Source: Desulfovibrio sp. Marseille-P6017
Lineage (GTDB): Bacteria; Bacillota_A; Clostridia; Peptostreptococcales; Peptostreptococcaceae
NCBI GenBank assembly: GCA_900604495.1
Contig: UWOR01000002.1
Coordinates: 310,001-374,000, forward strand
Reading direction: 5' to 3'
Length of the DNA: 64,000 nt
Shown here in pieces: positions 52,973-62,340 of this stretch (position 1 is its first letter; every line of letters starts with the position of its first letter). The position numbers and the translations under genes are program-made. Under the pieces are notes generated by a model. The model was not told the origin of the DNA, did not search any database, and saw only the letters and a list, made by a program, of their open reading frames with translations.

Positions 52973-54835
52973 ATGATTAAATTAAAGTTATTTATGGAAG
53001 ATGAAGAAAAAAGGAAGGTATTAGTACTTATAATATCGGCAGTATCACTATTTATTAGCTTTTTTGATTTAGTACAAAGCTCTATTGACTTTGCGTGGAT
53101 ATCAATTATGCTTTGTGGTTTACCAATAATAAAGGATGCTATTATAGGATTAATAAAAGAATTTGATATTAAAGCAGACGTACTTGTATCTATTGCACTA
53201 ATTGCATCAGTAATAATAGGTGAAGTTTTTGTAGCTGGTGAAGTTGCATTAATAATGACATTAGGAGCATTACTAGAAGAACATACGGTAGCAAAAGCTA
53301 AAGCAGGTATTGAAAAACTAGTACATTTAACTCCAACAACAGCAAGGGTAATGAGAAATAATAAAGAAGAAATAATATCAGCTAAAGATGTTTTAGTAAA
53401 TGATATTATAAAGGTACGTCCAGGAGAAACTATACCAGTAGATGGTATAGTAATAGAAGGTGCAACATCTATTGATCAATCCATAATGACAGGGGAGTCA
53501 ATGCCTGTAGATAAAGGAATATGGGATGAAGTTTTCAGTGGTACGGTAAATCAATTTGGAGCATTTACAATGAAAGCTACAAAGGTTGGAGAAGATAGTT
53601 CACTTCAAAAAATGATAAAATTAGTTCAATCTGCAGATTCAGGAAAAGCTAAAATTGTAGGGATAGCAGACAAATGGGCTACATGGATAGTTGTAATTGC
53701 ATTAATCTCAGCAATATTAACTTGGATTATAACAGGGGAAGTAATTAGGTCTGTTACAATCTTAGTTGTATTTTGCCCATGTTCATTAGTACTAGCAACG
53801 CCAACAGCTATTATGGCTGGTATAGGGAATGCGACTAAATATGGTATTTTGATTAGAGAAGGAGATGCACTAGAGAGGTTATCTAGAATAAAAAAAATTA
53901 CATTTGATAAAACAGGAACGCTAACATATGGAAAACCTAAGATTACGAATATATATTCTTTTGAGGAAAATTTAAGTAATGATGAATTATTAAAGTTAGC
54001 TGCAAGTGTAGAAAAGTTATCAGAACATCCAATTGGAAAATCTATAGTAGATTGTTTTAAGAATAAATCAGATTCTAAATTATATGAAGCTACTAACTTT
54101 AAAATGGAAATTGGAAAAGGTGTTTGTGCCACTGTAAATAATCAAAAAGTATTTGCTGGAAATAAAAAATTGTTAAATTATAATAAATTAGATTTATCAA
54201 ATAAAGAAGAAAGTTTAGTAAGTAAGTTTGAAGAAAAAGGAAGCATAATTATATTTATAGCCAATGAAGATGCAATAAAAGGATTTATAGTACTTGAAGA
54301 TGTACTTCGTGATAGTGCAAGGAATATGATTGAAAAAATAAAAAGATTAGAGGCAGAATGTATATTAATAACTGGTGATAACAATCAAACTGCTAATAAT
54401 ATAGCATCTATGTCAGGAATCAAGACTGTTTACTCTGAGTGTCTGCCAAGTGATAAGCTATCTATTATAGATAATTTACAAAAAGATAACTATAAAGTTT
54501 GTATGGTAGGTGATGGTATAAACGATGATCCAGCGTTAAAGAAATCATTTGTAGGTATAGCTATGGGTGGAATTGGAAGTGATATTGCTATTGAGGCAGC
54601 GGATATTGCTTTAGCAAGTGATGATATAAAGTGCATTCCTCATTTGCTAGCTTTATCTAAGAAAACAATGAAAACTATAAATATAAATTTAATATTATCA
54701 ATGTTACTTAACTTTGTAGCTATATTATTAGCTATGACAGGTGTACTAAACCAAATAGTAGGAGCGCTTGTGCACAATATTGGTTCAGTACTAGTAATAA
54801 TACACTCAGCTTTATTACTGAAGTGGTGTAGCTAA
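52973..54835 (+). CDS. P1B-type heavy-metal translocating ATPase
   Basis: 620 residues, a metal exporter. Motifs: TGES (IMTGESMPV), metal-site CPC (VFCPCSLVLATPTA), phosphorylation DKTGT, SEHPIG, and hinge VGDGINDDPAL. No N-terminal metal-binding (HMA) domain; the first TM helix begins about residue 15. The C-terminal TM8 reads HNIGSVLVIIHSALLL, nearer to Zn/Cd-type pumps than to the classic Cu MxxSS. With a CsoR-like operator ahead, copper is also possible. True start is ATG 52973 after GGGGATGGG; an ATG inside the operator (52949) is unlikely. Confidence 0.9.
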   Translation: MIKLKLFMEDEEKRKVLVLIISAVSLFISFFDLVQSSIDFAWISIMLCGLPIIKDAIIGLIKEFDIKADVLVSIALIASVIIGEVFVAGEVALIMTLGALLEEHTVAKAKAGIEKLVHLTPTTARVMRNNKEEIISAKDVLVNDIIKVRPGETIPVDGIVIEGATSIDQSIMTGESMPVDKGIWDEVFSGTVNQFGAFTMKATKVGEDSSLQKMIKLVQSADSGKAKIVGIADKWATWIVVIALISAILTWIITGEVIRSVTILVVFCPCSLVLATPTAIMAGIGNATKYGILIREGDALERLSRIKKITFDKTGTLTYGKPKITNIYSFEENLSNDELLKLAASVEKLSEHPIGKSIVDCFKNKSDSKLYEATNFKMEIGKGVCATVNNQKVFAGNKKLLNYNKLDLSNKEESLVSKFEEKGSIIIFIANEDAIKGFIVLEDVLRDSARNMIEKIKRLEAECILITGDNNQTANNIASMSGIKTVYSECLPSDKLSIIDNLQKDNYKVCMVGDGINDDPALKKSFVGIAMGGIGSDIAIEAADIALASDDIKCIPHLLALSKKTMKTININLILSMLLNFVAILLAMTGVLNQIVGALVHNIGSVLVIIHSALLLKWCS

Positions 54836-54917
54836 TAAAAATTAATTTATCTTAAATATGAATTTACAGATTTAATAATACAAATAATAATTAGAAAAGA
54901 TAAATTAGGAGGTTATA

Positions 54918-55544
54918 ATGAGTTTATATTTAGGTAAGATACATTATTGGCTATATAACAAAATACTATGGTTTGAAGGGTTGGAAGATGAAATTATAAA
55001 CTTGGCAAAAGAAGAAGGTATAGATGTAGATAAAAAATTTGAAATATTAATTAAAAACTTTGGAGAAAAATTACCAAATAAGCCATTATAAGAACTTATA
55101 GATATGAAGAATATACATGGATGGCTGCAAGATAAAATAACTTGTGCAGAAGAAAGAATGGCATTTTGGATAAGAGAAATTTTAAAAAAAGATAGTGAAT
55201 CTATTACTAAGATAGAAAAGATATATATAGATCAAGGTCTTAAAGCAGGTAAAGAATGTTTAGAAAATAATATAGATTTATCCAATGCTAAATCTATATT
55301 TAAAAAGATTGATGATTACATACTAGATGGAATGCCATGTGATAGAGTAAATGAGATATTAGAATCTAGTGATGATATTGTAAGTTGGAAGAGAAGAATA
55401 TGTGTACATAAAAAAGTTTGGGAAAATGATGTAGAATTATTTTATCAATTAAGAAGCCTTTGGATAAAGTCGTTTATAAATACTGTTAATAATGAATTTA
55501 ATTATGTAGAAGAAGATGGTATAAATAAAATAGAGAGAGTTTAA
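54918..55544 (+). pseudogene. Gene of unknown function split by an in-frame TAA
   Basis: ATG 54918 (AGGAGG upstream) opens MSLYLGKIHYWLYNKILWFE and runs in one frame to 55544, except for a TAA at 55089-55091. The part after it (ELIDMKNIHGWLQDKITCAE...) continues in the same frame, with a possible restart at ATG 55104 but no ribosome site there. Total would be 208 residues: helical, soluble, with Cys/His pairs (ITCAEERM, GKECLEN, CVHKKVW). One base change (for example GAA or CAA to TAA) explains the break. I recognise no family. It follows the metal ATPase, so a metal link is only a guess. Confidence 0.65.
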
Positions 55545-55551
55545 TGATATA

Positions 55552-55606
55552 AACTAAGAAGCTAAACTTAAGTTTTGAAAGAAAGTATAGCCTCTTAGTT
55601 TTATTA
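55552..55606. terminator. Bidirectional terminator
   Basis: AACTAAGAAGCTA with TAGCCTCTTAGTT, one mismatch, between the split gene and the patatin gene. Confidence 0.7.
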
Positions 55607-55608
55607 AA

Positions 55609-56523
55609 TTAAAATCTATATCGATTTATATAAGAATCGAAGCACCAATTGTTTAAAAATGATTTAGCTGAGTTATAGCCAGAATCAAATAAGCGTAATT
55701 TTTCATCCTGTGAAATATCAAAGTTTACAGAATCTATACCTAATGTAGGTATATTAACTATTCTAATAGTATCACTTTCTTTATAGTAAATATCTTCGCT
55801 AGTATTTAGTGAAGTTTCAACTATATCTAAAGCATAAGATGTAAACCTTGTTCTTTTTTTAGGACAACTTACTTTATCATCAAATAGATTTAAACCAAAT
55901 GTAGGCCATCTAGGTATTCCTGGAATATCGAATATCCAAACTGGAAAATTACTTAAAAGTCCACCATCAACAATATAATTATTTTGAATACTATCATTAA
56001 TTATTACAGGTCTAAAAAAGAATGGTATACTAATGCTCATTCTAACTGCTTTTGCAATTTCAAAATCTAAAGGATTTATATTGTATTTAATTAAATCATC
56101 TGGAAGTATAACAAGTTTTTTATTTGTTACATCTGCGGCTATAATTTTCAACTTACTTTCACCATCTATATATACATCTCTAAAAGTAGTTTTATTTTTA
56201 GCTCTAAATTTTTCGTTTAAAAATTTTTCTACAGGGTCTCCAGAATAAATGCCTTTTCTTATTAAAAGATTAGATAGTGGACCAAGTATAGGTATAGAAT
56301 TTAATGATTTTTCATGTATAAAAGTTTTTAATTTTAAGTCAAATAAAATATCTGTAAGTTCCCTAGAGGTATATCCAACAGCCAGTAAAGATGCTACAAT
56401 TGCACCTGCAGAAGTTCCAGCTAGTTTTTTCCAGGAGTAACCTTGATCTTCAAAGTATGAAATAGCTCCAACAAGAGCAATGCCCTTAACTCCACCACCT
56501 TTACATACTAAGTCTGCATACAT
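55609..56523 (-). CDS. Patatin-like phospholipase
   Basis: 304 residues, cytoplasmic or peripheral. Oxyanion loop KGGGVKG (8-14), nucleophile GTSAG with Ser38, and catalytic Asp in VDGGLLSNFP near residue 190: a full Ser-Asp dyad. Likely lipid acyl hydrolase. I begin at ATG 56523, preceded by GGTGGTG; a methionine 23 codons upstream lies in an unlikely leader stretch. Neighbours do not define the substrate. Confidence 0.88.
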   Translation of the reverse strand: MYADLVCKGGGVKGIALVGAISYFEDQGYSWKKLAGTSAGAIVASLLAVGYTSRELTDILFDLKLKTFIHEKSLNSIPILGPLSNLLIRKGIYSGDPVEKFLNEKFRAKNKTTFRDVYIDGESKLKIIAADVTNKKLVILPDDLIKYNINPLDFEIAKAVRMSISIPFFFRPVIINDSIQNNYIVDGGLLSNFPVWIFDIPGIPRWPTFGLNLFDDKVSCPKKRTRFTSYALDIVETSLNTSEDIYYKESDTIRIVNIPTLGIDSVNFDISQDEKLRLFDSGYNSAKSFLNNWCFDSYINRYRF

Positions 56524-56663
56524 ATATAATTCACCACCAAATAAAATAAATATCTTATTACATAATATTACATTATTTGAAAAGTGAACCAACTATATTA
56601 AATATAATGAATTTCGGGCAAAATTTATTTAAATCATAATAACAAAGATAAGGTGTATGCAAA

Positions 56664-58154
56664 ATGAAAAAAGTAATTATTATTGGAGCTGGAATTGGTG
56701 GATTGTGTACTGCCATAAGATTACTTAATAAGGGGTATAAAGTTACTATACTAGAAAAAGAAAATCGAGTAGGAGGAAAGGTAAATTTAAAAGAAAAAAA
56801 TGGATTTAAGTTTGACTTAACCGCATCTGTATTAATGACTCCAGATATTTACACTAAAATATTTGAAGAAGTAGGCAAAGATTATAAAGATTATTTTGAA
56901 TTAATAAATTTAAATTTAATTTATAGAGTTAATTATAATGATAAGTCTTACTTAGATATTTATAGTGACACTAGAAAGATGATTAATTTTTTAGAAGATA
57001 TCCAAGAAGGTCTGTCTATAGAGTATTTTAATCTTATTATGACATCATTTAAAAAATATTTAATAAGCAAAAAAGGATTTTTAGATGAACCTATGATTGA
57101 CATAAATGAAACACTTAATTTAAAATCATTACAAAATTTAATTTATATAAATCCAATTTCTAGTGCTAGTAGATACATTTCATCTAAAATAAGTAATAAA
57201 AAACTAAGAGAGTATTTTATATTTAAATCAATGTATATTGGAGTAAATCCGTATACTAACTCAAATTTATACACACTAATACCTTCAATATCTAGTATGT
57301 ATGGACTTTGGTATATAAAAGGAGGTATGTATAAATATATTAGTAGTTTAGAAAGACTTATAAAAGAGCTTAAAGGAGAAATTAAGTTAAATAAAGAGGT
57401 TAGTAAAGTTATAATAAAAAATAATAATGTTATAGGTGTAAAATGTGATAATAAAATATATGAATCAGATATAGTCATATGTAATGCCGATTATCCATAT
57501 GCAATTAAAGATTTATTTGAAGATAATTTTAAGGAGTTTAGATATAATAAAAATAATATAGATAATAAAGACTACTCATGTTCAGTATTTATTATTTATT
57601 TGGGATTAAATAAAAAATATGAAAATTTAAAAGTACATAATATATATATAAATGATAACTTTAGAGAAAGTATAGAGGCAGCATTTAAAGGTTATATACC
57701 AAAACAACCATCATTGTATATATATTCACCAAGTTCTATAGATGAAAGTATGTGTCCAAAAGGATGTAGCGTTATGAATATTATTGTAAGGGTTCCAAAT
57801 TTAAAATTTAAAGATATAAAATGGGATAGAAAATTTATACGCGCATTTAGAGATAAAATAATACTTGAAGTTAAAAATATAAAAGGGTTAGAGGATATTG
57901 ATAAAAATATTGTACATGAAAGCTACCTAACACCATTAGATTTAAAAGATAAATTTAATGCTTACTATGGAAATGCATTTGGTATTAGTCATAAATTAAG
58001 CCAAATAGGATATATGAGACCTCATATTAAGTCAAAAACTATAAAAGGATTATATTTTATAGGTTCATCAACTCATCCAGGTAATGGCGTATCAGTAATT
58101 ATAGATGGAAGTAAGATAGTAAGTGAAGTTATTAATAATGATAATAAGGAGTGA
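56664..58154 (+). CDS. CrtI/phytoene-desaturase-like FAD oxidoreductase
   Basis: 496 residues. N-terminal FAD-binding VIIIGAGIGGLCTAIRLLNK, then EKENRVGGKV. Later FKFDLTASVLMTP, a middle substrate region, and a C-terminal FIGSSTHPGNGVSVIIDGSK block, which is diagnostic for the CrtI/CrtN carotenoid desaturase group. No phytoene or dehydrosqualene synthase gene is visible, so the natural substrate may be another polyprenoid. It lies near a divergent UppS paralogue (51694-52335). ATG after AAGGTG. Confidence 0.85.
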   Translation: MKKVIIIGAGIGGLCTAIRLLNKGYKVTILEKENRVGGKVNLKEKNGFKFDLTASVLMTPDIYTKIFEEVGKDYKDYFELINLNLIYRVNYNDKSYLDIYSDTRKMINFLEDIQEGLSIEYFNLIMTSFKKYLISKKGFLDEPMIDINETLNLKSLQNLIYINPISSASRYISSKISNKKLREYFIFKSMYIGVNPYTNSNLYTLIPSISSMYGLWYIKGGMYKYISSLERLIKELKGEIKLNKEVSKVIIKNNNVIGVKCDNKIYESDIVICNADYPYAIKDLFEDNFKEFRYNKNNIDNKDYSCSVFIIYLGLNKKYENLKVHNIYINDNFRESIEAAFKGYIPKQPSLYIYSPSSIDESMCPKGCSVMNIIVRVPNLKFKDIKWDRKFIRAFRDKIILEVKNIKGLEDIDKNIVHESYLTPLDLKDKFNAYYGNAFGISHKLSQIGYMRPHIKSKTIKGLYFIGSSTHPGNGVSVIIDGSKIVSEVINNDNKE

Positions 58155-58160
58155 GTTATA

Positions 58161-58772
58161 ATTAAAAGATTTTTAAAATTATTATTAAAAGTATTTTTAG
58201 TAATGATAATTATAATGTTAATATTTTTTATTTATACTAAATATATTGAAAATAAATATAAGGATGAAAATAAGAATATAAGCGAAGAAGACCTTAAAGT
58301 AATAACAGAAGTTGTTTCATTGGCTAAAGAAAAGATAAAGTTAGAGTATGTATGGGGTGGAAAAGGTGAAGTTATAACTGAAGAAAGACTTAATGAGCTT
58401 ATATCAGAATATGGTATAGATTACTATCCGTTAAATAAGGAAAGATACATTGGAAAGCAAGGATTTGATTGTTCTGGACTTACATACTGGACATATAAAA
58501 AGGCAACTGGTATAAATATAGGATACTCAACTATTCAACAAAAGGATATATTAAAAAGTTATAAAGTAAGTAAATTTGAAATTCAACCTGGAGATTTAAT
58601 ATATACTCCAGGGCATGTAGTAATGTATATTGGTAAAGGACAAGTTATACAATCATCAAATAATATGGCATATCCAATTGGTGGAGTAAAACAGTCACCT
58701 TTTTTCATGTATAGTAATGGAGATATATATAGACCTATAGATTATATAAATAATATAAAAGAAATACAGTAA
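58161..58772 (+). CDS. Membrane-anchored NlpC/P60 peptidase, probable ATT start
   Basis: C-terminal NlpC/P60 endopeptidase domain: nucleophile FDCSGLTYW (Cys90 counting from ATG 58203), GHVVMYIG (His138) and QSSNNMAYPIGG; cleaves gamma-D-Glu-diaminopimelate bonds in wall peptides. AAGGAG at 58146-58151 is followed nine bases later by ATT 58161, in frame, giving (M)KRFLKLLLKVFLVMIIIML, a charged start plus anchor. The ATG at 58203 would leave the anchor without its basic N-region and with no ribosome site. ATA 58158 is the alternative. A changed ATG or a sequencing error must be considered. Confidence 0.75.
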   Translation: MKRFLKLLLKVFLVMIIIMLIFFIYTKYIENKYKDENKNISEEDLKVITEVVSLAKEKIKLEYVWGGKGEVITEERLNELISEYGIDYYPLNKERYIGKQGFDCSGLTYWTYKKATGINIGYSTIQQKDILKSYKVSKFEIQPGDLIYTPGHVVMYIGKGQVIQSSNNMAYPIGGVKQSPFFMYSNGDIYRPIDYINNIKEIQ

Positions 58773-58850
58773 TAAGATTTGAATATATTTTAAAATTTTA
58801 TACTTATTATATAATAATATAAATTAAAACACCTAAGGAGAATACATTAA

Positions 58851-59822
58851 ATGATTAAATGGGGAATAATAGGACTTGGTGCAATAGCTAATGCTTTTGC
58901 AAAGGAAATAAATGAAACAGAAAATGGTAAATTAGTTGCAGTATATGGAAGAACAGAGACTAAAGCAAAAGAATTTTCGAATAACTATGGAATTGAAAAA
59001 TTTTATAGCAATATTGATGAATTCTTAAATGATAATGATATAGATGCAGTTTACATAGCTACACCTCACAATTATCATATGGAATATGCAACAAAATGTA
59101 TAAATGCAAAAAAACATATATTATGTGAAAAGCCATTTTCTTATAATAAAAAAACAAGTAAGTTAGTTTTAGATTTAGCCAAAGAAAATAATGTTTTTAT
59201 AATGGAGGCCCTATGGACATTATTTTTACCAGCAATTAAAGAGGCGAAAAGATGGATTGATGAAGATAAGATTGGAAATATAAAAATGATAACAGCTAAC
59301 TTTGGATTTAAAAGTAAAGAGGATATTAATTCACGATTATATAATCCGAATCTTGCTGGAGGAGCTCTTTTAGATGTGGGTATTTACACAATATTATTGT
59401 CTAACTTTATGATGAGTGATATTCCCAAGGAAATAAATGCCACTTCAGTTATGACTAGAACAAATGTAGATGAAAGTGATGTTATCAGTTTAAGATATGA
59501 AAATGATGCATTAGCATCTTTAACATGTTCCATAGCTTTAGAGACAGATAATACAGCCGTTATATATGGAGAAAAAGGTAAAATAATTATTCCTAAATTC
59601 CATATGGCAAAAGAAGCTTATTTATATTCAAAAAATGAAGAATTATATTTTAAGGATAATTATAATAAATCAGGATATAAATATGAAATTATTGAAGTGA
59701 ATGATTGTATAAAAAATAACAAAGTTGAAAGCGATATAGCATCTCACAAAGTAACTTTAGATCTAGCAAGCTTAATGGATATAGTTAGAAGTAAAATAGG
59801 ATTAGTTTATCCATTTGAATAA
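58851..59822 (+). CDS. Gfo/Idh/MocA family oxidoreductase
   Basis: 323 residues. Rossmann start IIGLGAIANAFAKEI, catalytic-domain signature CEKPFSYNKKTSK with EKP Lys, and MEALWTLFLPAIKEAKRWI, then GGALLDVGIYTI. This layout is typical for NAD(P)-dependent sugar or inositol dehydrogenases (trans-1,2-dihydrobenzenediol dehydrogenase-like). Substrate unknown; no sugar genes beside it. RBS AAGGAG. Confidence 0.9.
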   Translation: MIKWGIIGLGAIANAFAKEINETENGKLVAVYGRTETKAKEFSNNYGIEKFYSNIDEFLNDNDIDAVYIATPHNYHMEYATKCINAKKHILCEKPFSYNKKTSKLVLDLAKENNVFIMEALWTLFLPAIKEAKRWIDEDKIGNIKMITANFGFKSKEDINSRLYNPNLAGGALLDVGIYTILLSNFMMSDIPKEINATSVMTRTNVDESDVISLRYENDALASLTCSIALETDNTAVIYGEKGKIIIPKFHMAKEAYLYSKNEELYFKDNYNKSGYKYEIIEVNDCIKNNKVESDIASHKVTLDLASLMDIVRSKIGLVYPFE

Positions 59823-59870
59823 AATACAGATATAACAAAAAAATTTTATAATAATATAAAAAATTCAGTT

Positions 59871-59903
59871 AAAAATACACCTAAAAAAAGGTGTATTTTT
59901 TTT
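59871..59903 (+). terminator. Terminator after the oxidoreductase
   Basis: AAAAATACACCT / AGGTGTATTTTT, perfect 12-bp stem and T-run. Confidence 0.85.
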
Positions 59904-59916
59904 AACAAACAAACTG

Positions 59917-59929
59917 TTGACAAAGTCAA
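59917..59929 (+). promoter_or_regulatory. Palindrome overlapping a -35 box before the antiporter
   Basis: TTGACAAAGTCAA is a perfect 13-base inverted repeat; it also supplies a consensus -35 (TTGACA). The -10 is unclear (TAAATT at 59940-59945). Could be an operator over the promoter. Confidence 0.35.
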
Positions 59930-59987
59930 TTAAAAGGAGTAAATTAACTTATTGGAAATTAAAGTAAAATAAAAGGGGGGATAACTT

Positions 59988-61187
59988 ATGTTATCATATC
60001 ATTTCTTACTAGACCTATCTTTAATTTTATTAAGTACAAAGGTATTAGGTTTAGTGACTAGACGATTTAAAATGCCTCAAGTTGTTGGTGCATTATTAGC
60101 TGGACTAGTATTAGGGCCTGCTATGTTAAATATACTTAAAGAAACTGATTTTATATTACAGCTATCTGAACTTGGAGTTATAGTTTTAATGTTTTGTGCA
60201 GGATTAGAATCTGACTTAGAAGATTTAAAAAAAACTGGTAAAACTTCTTTTATTATAGCTGTTTTAGGAGTTTTAGTGCCTTTAATTGGAGGATTCTTAG
60301 TAGGCCATTTTTATGGGTATATAAGTGGTGATACTGGGAATACATTTTTAAAAAATATATTTATAGGAATAGTTTTAACTGCAACTTCAGTTAGTATAAC
60401 AGTTGAAACATTAAAAGAAATGGGAAAATTAAATACATCTGTAGGTACAGCGATATTAGGAGCTGCAATTATAGATGATATACTTGGAATAGTAGGTTTG
60501 ACATTAGTAACAAGTCTTTCAGACACATCAGTTAATGTCAGTAGTGTATTGTTAAAAATAGTTGGATTTTTTATATTTGCAATCATAGTAGGAATAATTT
60601 TTTATAATATATTTAAAAGGTGGTCTGAACGTGAAGATAGAGATAGAAGAAGGTTTATAATAGCTGCATTTGTATTTTGTTTGGTATTTGCATATATATC
60701 AGAAGAGATATTTAATGTAGCTGGTATAACTGGTGCATTTATAGCAGGGCTAACATTATCTAATATAAATAAAAAAGAGTATATAGAAGCTAGGCTAGGT
60801 GTAGTATCCTACACTTTATTATCACCAGTATTTTTTGCAAGTATAGGATTAAAGATAGTTTTACCTAAAATGGATATAAACATGATTATATTTGCAACAT
60901 TATTAACTATAGTGGCAATACTAAGTAAAATAATTGGTTGTGGATTAGGAGCAAAACTTTGTAAATATTCTAAAAAAGAATCATTTCAAATTGGTATAGG
61001 GATGGTATCAAGAGGAGAAGTTGCACTTATAGTAGCTAGTAAGGGGGCAGCATTAGGTCTTATATCATCAACAATGCTGGGGCCAATAGTAATTGTAGCT
61101 GTAATAACTACTATTATATCTCCAATACTATTAAAATTAGCATTTAGAAGTAAAAAAGAATCTTTACAAGTTGATTTAGTAAAATAG
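59988..61187 (+). CDS. CPA2-family cation:proton antiporter (KefB/NapA-like)
   Basis: 399 residues, 12 or so TM helices, no C-terminal RCK domain. Family blocks: RFKMPQVVGALLAGLVLGPA, LGVIVLMFCAGLESDLEDL, and the ion-site IIDDILGIVGLTLV with an Asp-Asp pair characteristic of electrogenic Na+/H+ antiporters, then GITGAFIAGL and SRGEVALIVASKG. So Na+ (or K+)/H+ exchange for pH and salt balance. ATG after GGGGGG. Ends at a strong bidirectional terminator. Confidence 0.92.
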   Translation: MLSYHFLLDLSLILLSTKVLGLVTRRFKMPQVVGALLAGLVLGPAMLNILKETDFILQLSELGVIVLMFCAGLESDLEDLKKTGKTSFIIAVLGVLVPLIGGFLVGHFYGYISGDTGNTFLKNIFIGIVLTATSVSITVETLKEMGKLNTSVGTAILGAAIIDDILGIVGLTLVTSLSDTSVNVSSVLLKIVGFFIFAIIVGIIFYNIFKRWSEREDRDRRRFIIAAFVFCLVFAYISEEIFNVAGITGAFIAGLTLSNINKKEYIEARLGVVSYTLLSPVFFASIGLKIVLPKMDINMIIFATLLTIVAILSKIIGCGLGAKLCKYSKKESFQIGIGMVSRGEVALIVASKGAALGLISSTMLGPIVIVAVITTIISPILLKLAFRSKKESLQVDLVK

Positions 61188-61197
61188 TATATAAATT

Positions 61198-61230
61198 ATA
61201 AAAGGATGGTCTTTTAAACCATCCTTTTAT
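61198..61230. terminator. Bidirectional terminator (antiporter / cyclophilin)
   Basis: ATAAAAGGATGGT / ACCATCCTTTTAT, perfect 13-bp stem. Confidence 0.85.
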
Positions 61231-61233
61231 AAT

Positions 61234-61860
61234 TTATATTTTTATGGGTGAATCGTAGTTAATATCTTTAGTATCAACTTTTATAGACTCAATAATAACA
61301 TCTTTAACTGGTCTATCATTAGCACCTGTTTCAACATTTTCAATTTCATGAACAATGTCCATACCATTTATAACCTTACCAAAAGAAGCATATTGACCAT
61401 CTAAATGTGGAGCATCTTTAGTTACTATAAAGAATTGACTTCCACCACTGTTTTTGCTTTGACTTCTTGCCATAGATATTACACCCTCAGTATGACTTAA
61501 GTTATTTGTGAATTTATTACTTGTAAATTCACCTTTTATTTTATAACCAGGTCCACCCATACCACTTCCCTCAGGGTCTCCACCTTGAATCATAAAGTCT
61601 TTTATAATTCTGTGGAAAGTAAGCCCATCATAAAATCCATTATTTGATAATTCTATAAAATTATTTACGGTATTTGGAGCTATATGTGGATATAATTCAA
61701 CTTCAACAGTACCAAAATCTTTGAATGTTATAGTTGCTATAGGTAATTCTTTAGGTGGAGTTCTCACTTCATCAACTACAGTATTTGATGAACAACCAAC
61801 TAAAGAAAGTACTGATGCTATAATACTTGCAATAAATCCTTTTTTCTTTTTTGTTGTCAT
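61234..61860 (-). CDS. Lipoprotein cyclophilin (peptidyl-prolyl isomerase)
   Basis: 208 residues. Lipobox SLVGC with Cys23 after a charged start (MTTKKKKGF), so it is anchored outside the membrane to help fold exported proteins. Cyclophilin core: GLTFHRIIKDFMIQGGDPEG, SMARSQSKNSGGSQFFIV, HLDGQYASFGKVINGMDIVH. I start at ATG 61860, preceded by AAGGATGG; the longer in-frame start at 61920 would break the signal. Monocistronic. Confidence 0.92.
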   Translation of the reverse strand: MTTKKKKGFIASIIASVLSLVGCSSNTVVDEVRTPPKELPIATITFKDFGTVEVELYPHIAPNTVNNFIELSNNGFYDGLTFHRIIKDFMIQGGDPEGSGMGGPGYKIKGEFTSNKFTNNLSHTEGVISMARSQSKNSGGSQFFIVTKDAPHLDGQYASFGKVINGMDIVHEIENVETGANDRPVKDVIIESIKVDTKDINYDSPIKI

Positions 61861-62055
61861 ATATGTACCATCCTTAATTTTAATATTATTTATTATATCA
61901 TAAAGAAATTGACTACTCAAAATAAACTAGACGAAAAGCAAGATAAAATAATACTAATTTATTTCTACTTGAATATAGAATTAACAAGTATTTACATATA
62001 TATAACAATCTTTTTTACAAATAATATAAATATATTTACTTAAAGGAGGAACCTT

Positions 62056-62232
62056 ATGGATAAGAAAAATAAGTGTGAATGTAACAATCAATGGGCAGGT
62101 GCAAATGCATCTTTAACAAGTAAGGCAGAAATAAAACAAAAAGATGAAAATAATAATCAATGGACATCCACTTTAAAGAAAAGTCCAGATGTATATGGTG
62201 AAAATTGTCATCCAGAGAAACATAACAAATAG
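62056..62232 (+). CDS. 58-residue small protein with Cys-x-Cys start
   Basis: ATG with a strong AAAGGAGGA seven bases upstream. Hydrophilic: C7 and C9 (NKCECN) near the start and C51 (ENCHPEK) near the end, with an internal echo NNQWAGAN and NNQWTSTL. No TM segment and no known domain that I recognise. Its ribosome site is as strong as those of real genes, and it fills the gap before the Met T-box. Function unknown; small metal-binding or spore-associated proteins are guesses. Confidence 0.6.
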   Translation: MDKKNKCECNNQWAGANASLTSKAEIKQKDENNNQWTSTLKKSPDVYGENCHPEKHNK

Positions 62233-62305
62233 GTATACATATAATATAAGAGTAGTAGTTTTTAAAAAATATAATTAAAAAAATATTTAGAAAATTAAAA
62301 AATGA

Positions 62306-62334
62306 TTGACAAAGATATAGTATGCATATATTAT
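62306..62334 (+). promoter_or_regulatory. Promoter of the Met T-box transcript
   Basis: TTGACA (62306-62311), 17 bases, TATTAT (62329-62334). Confidence 0.75.
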
Positions 62335-62340
62335 ATAAAT

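Noticed and set aside
53626..54132. 168-codon minus-strand ORF
   Set aside because: Antisense to the P1B ATPase core motifs; no start-site signal.
55089..55091. Stop-codon recoding (selenocysteine or read-through)
   Set aside because: The codon is TAA, not TGA, and no SECIS-like hairpin follows directly.
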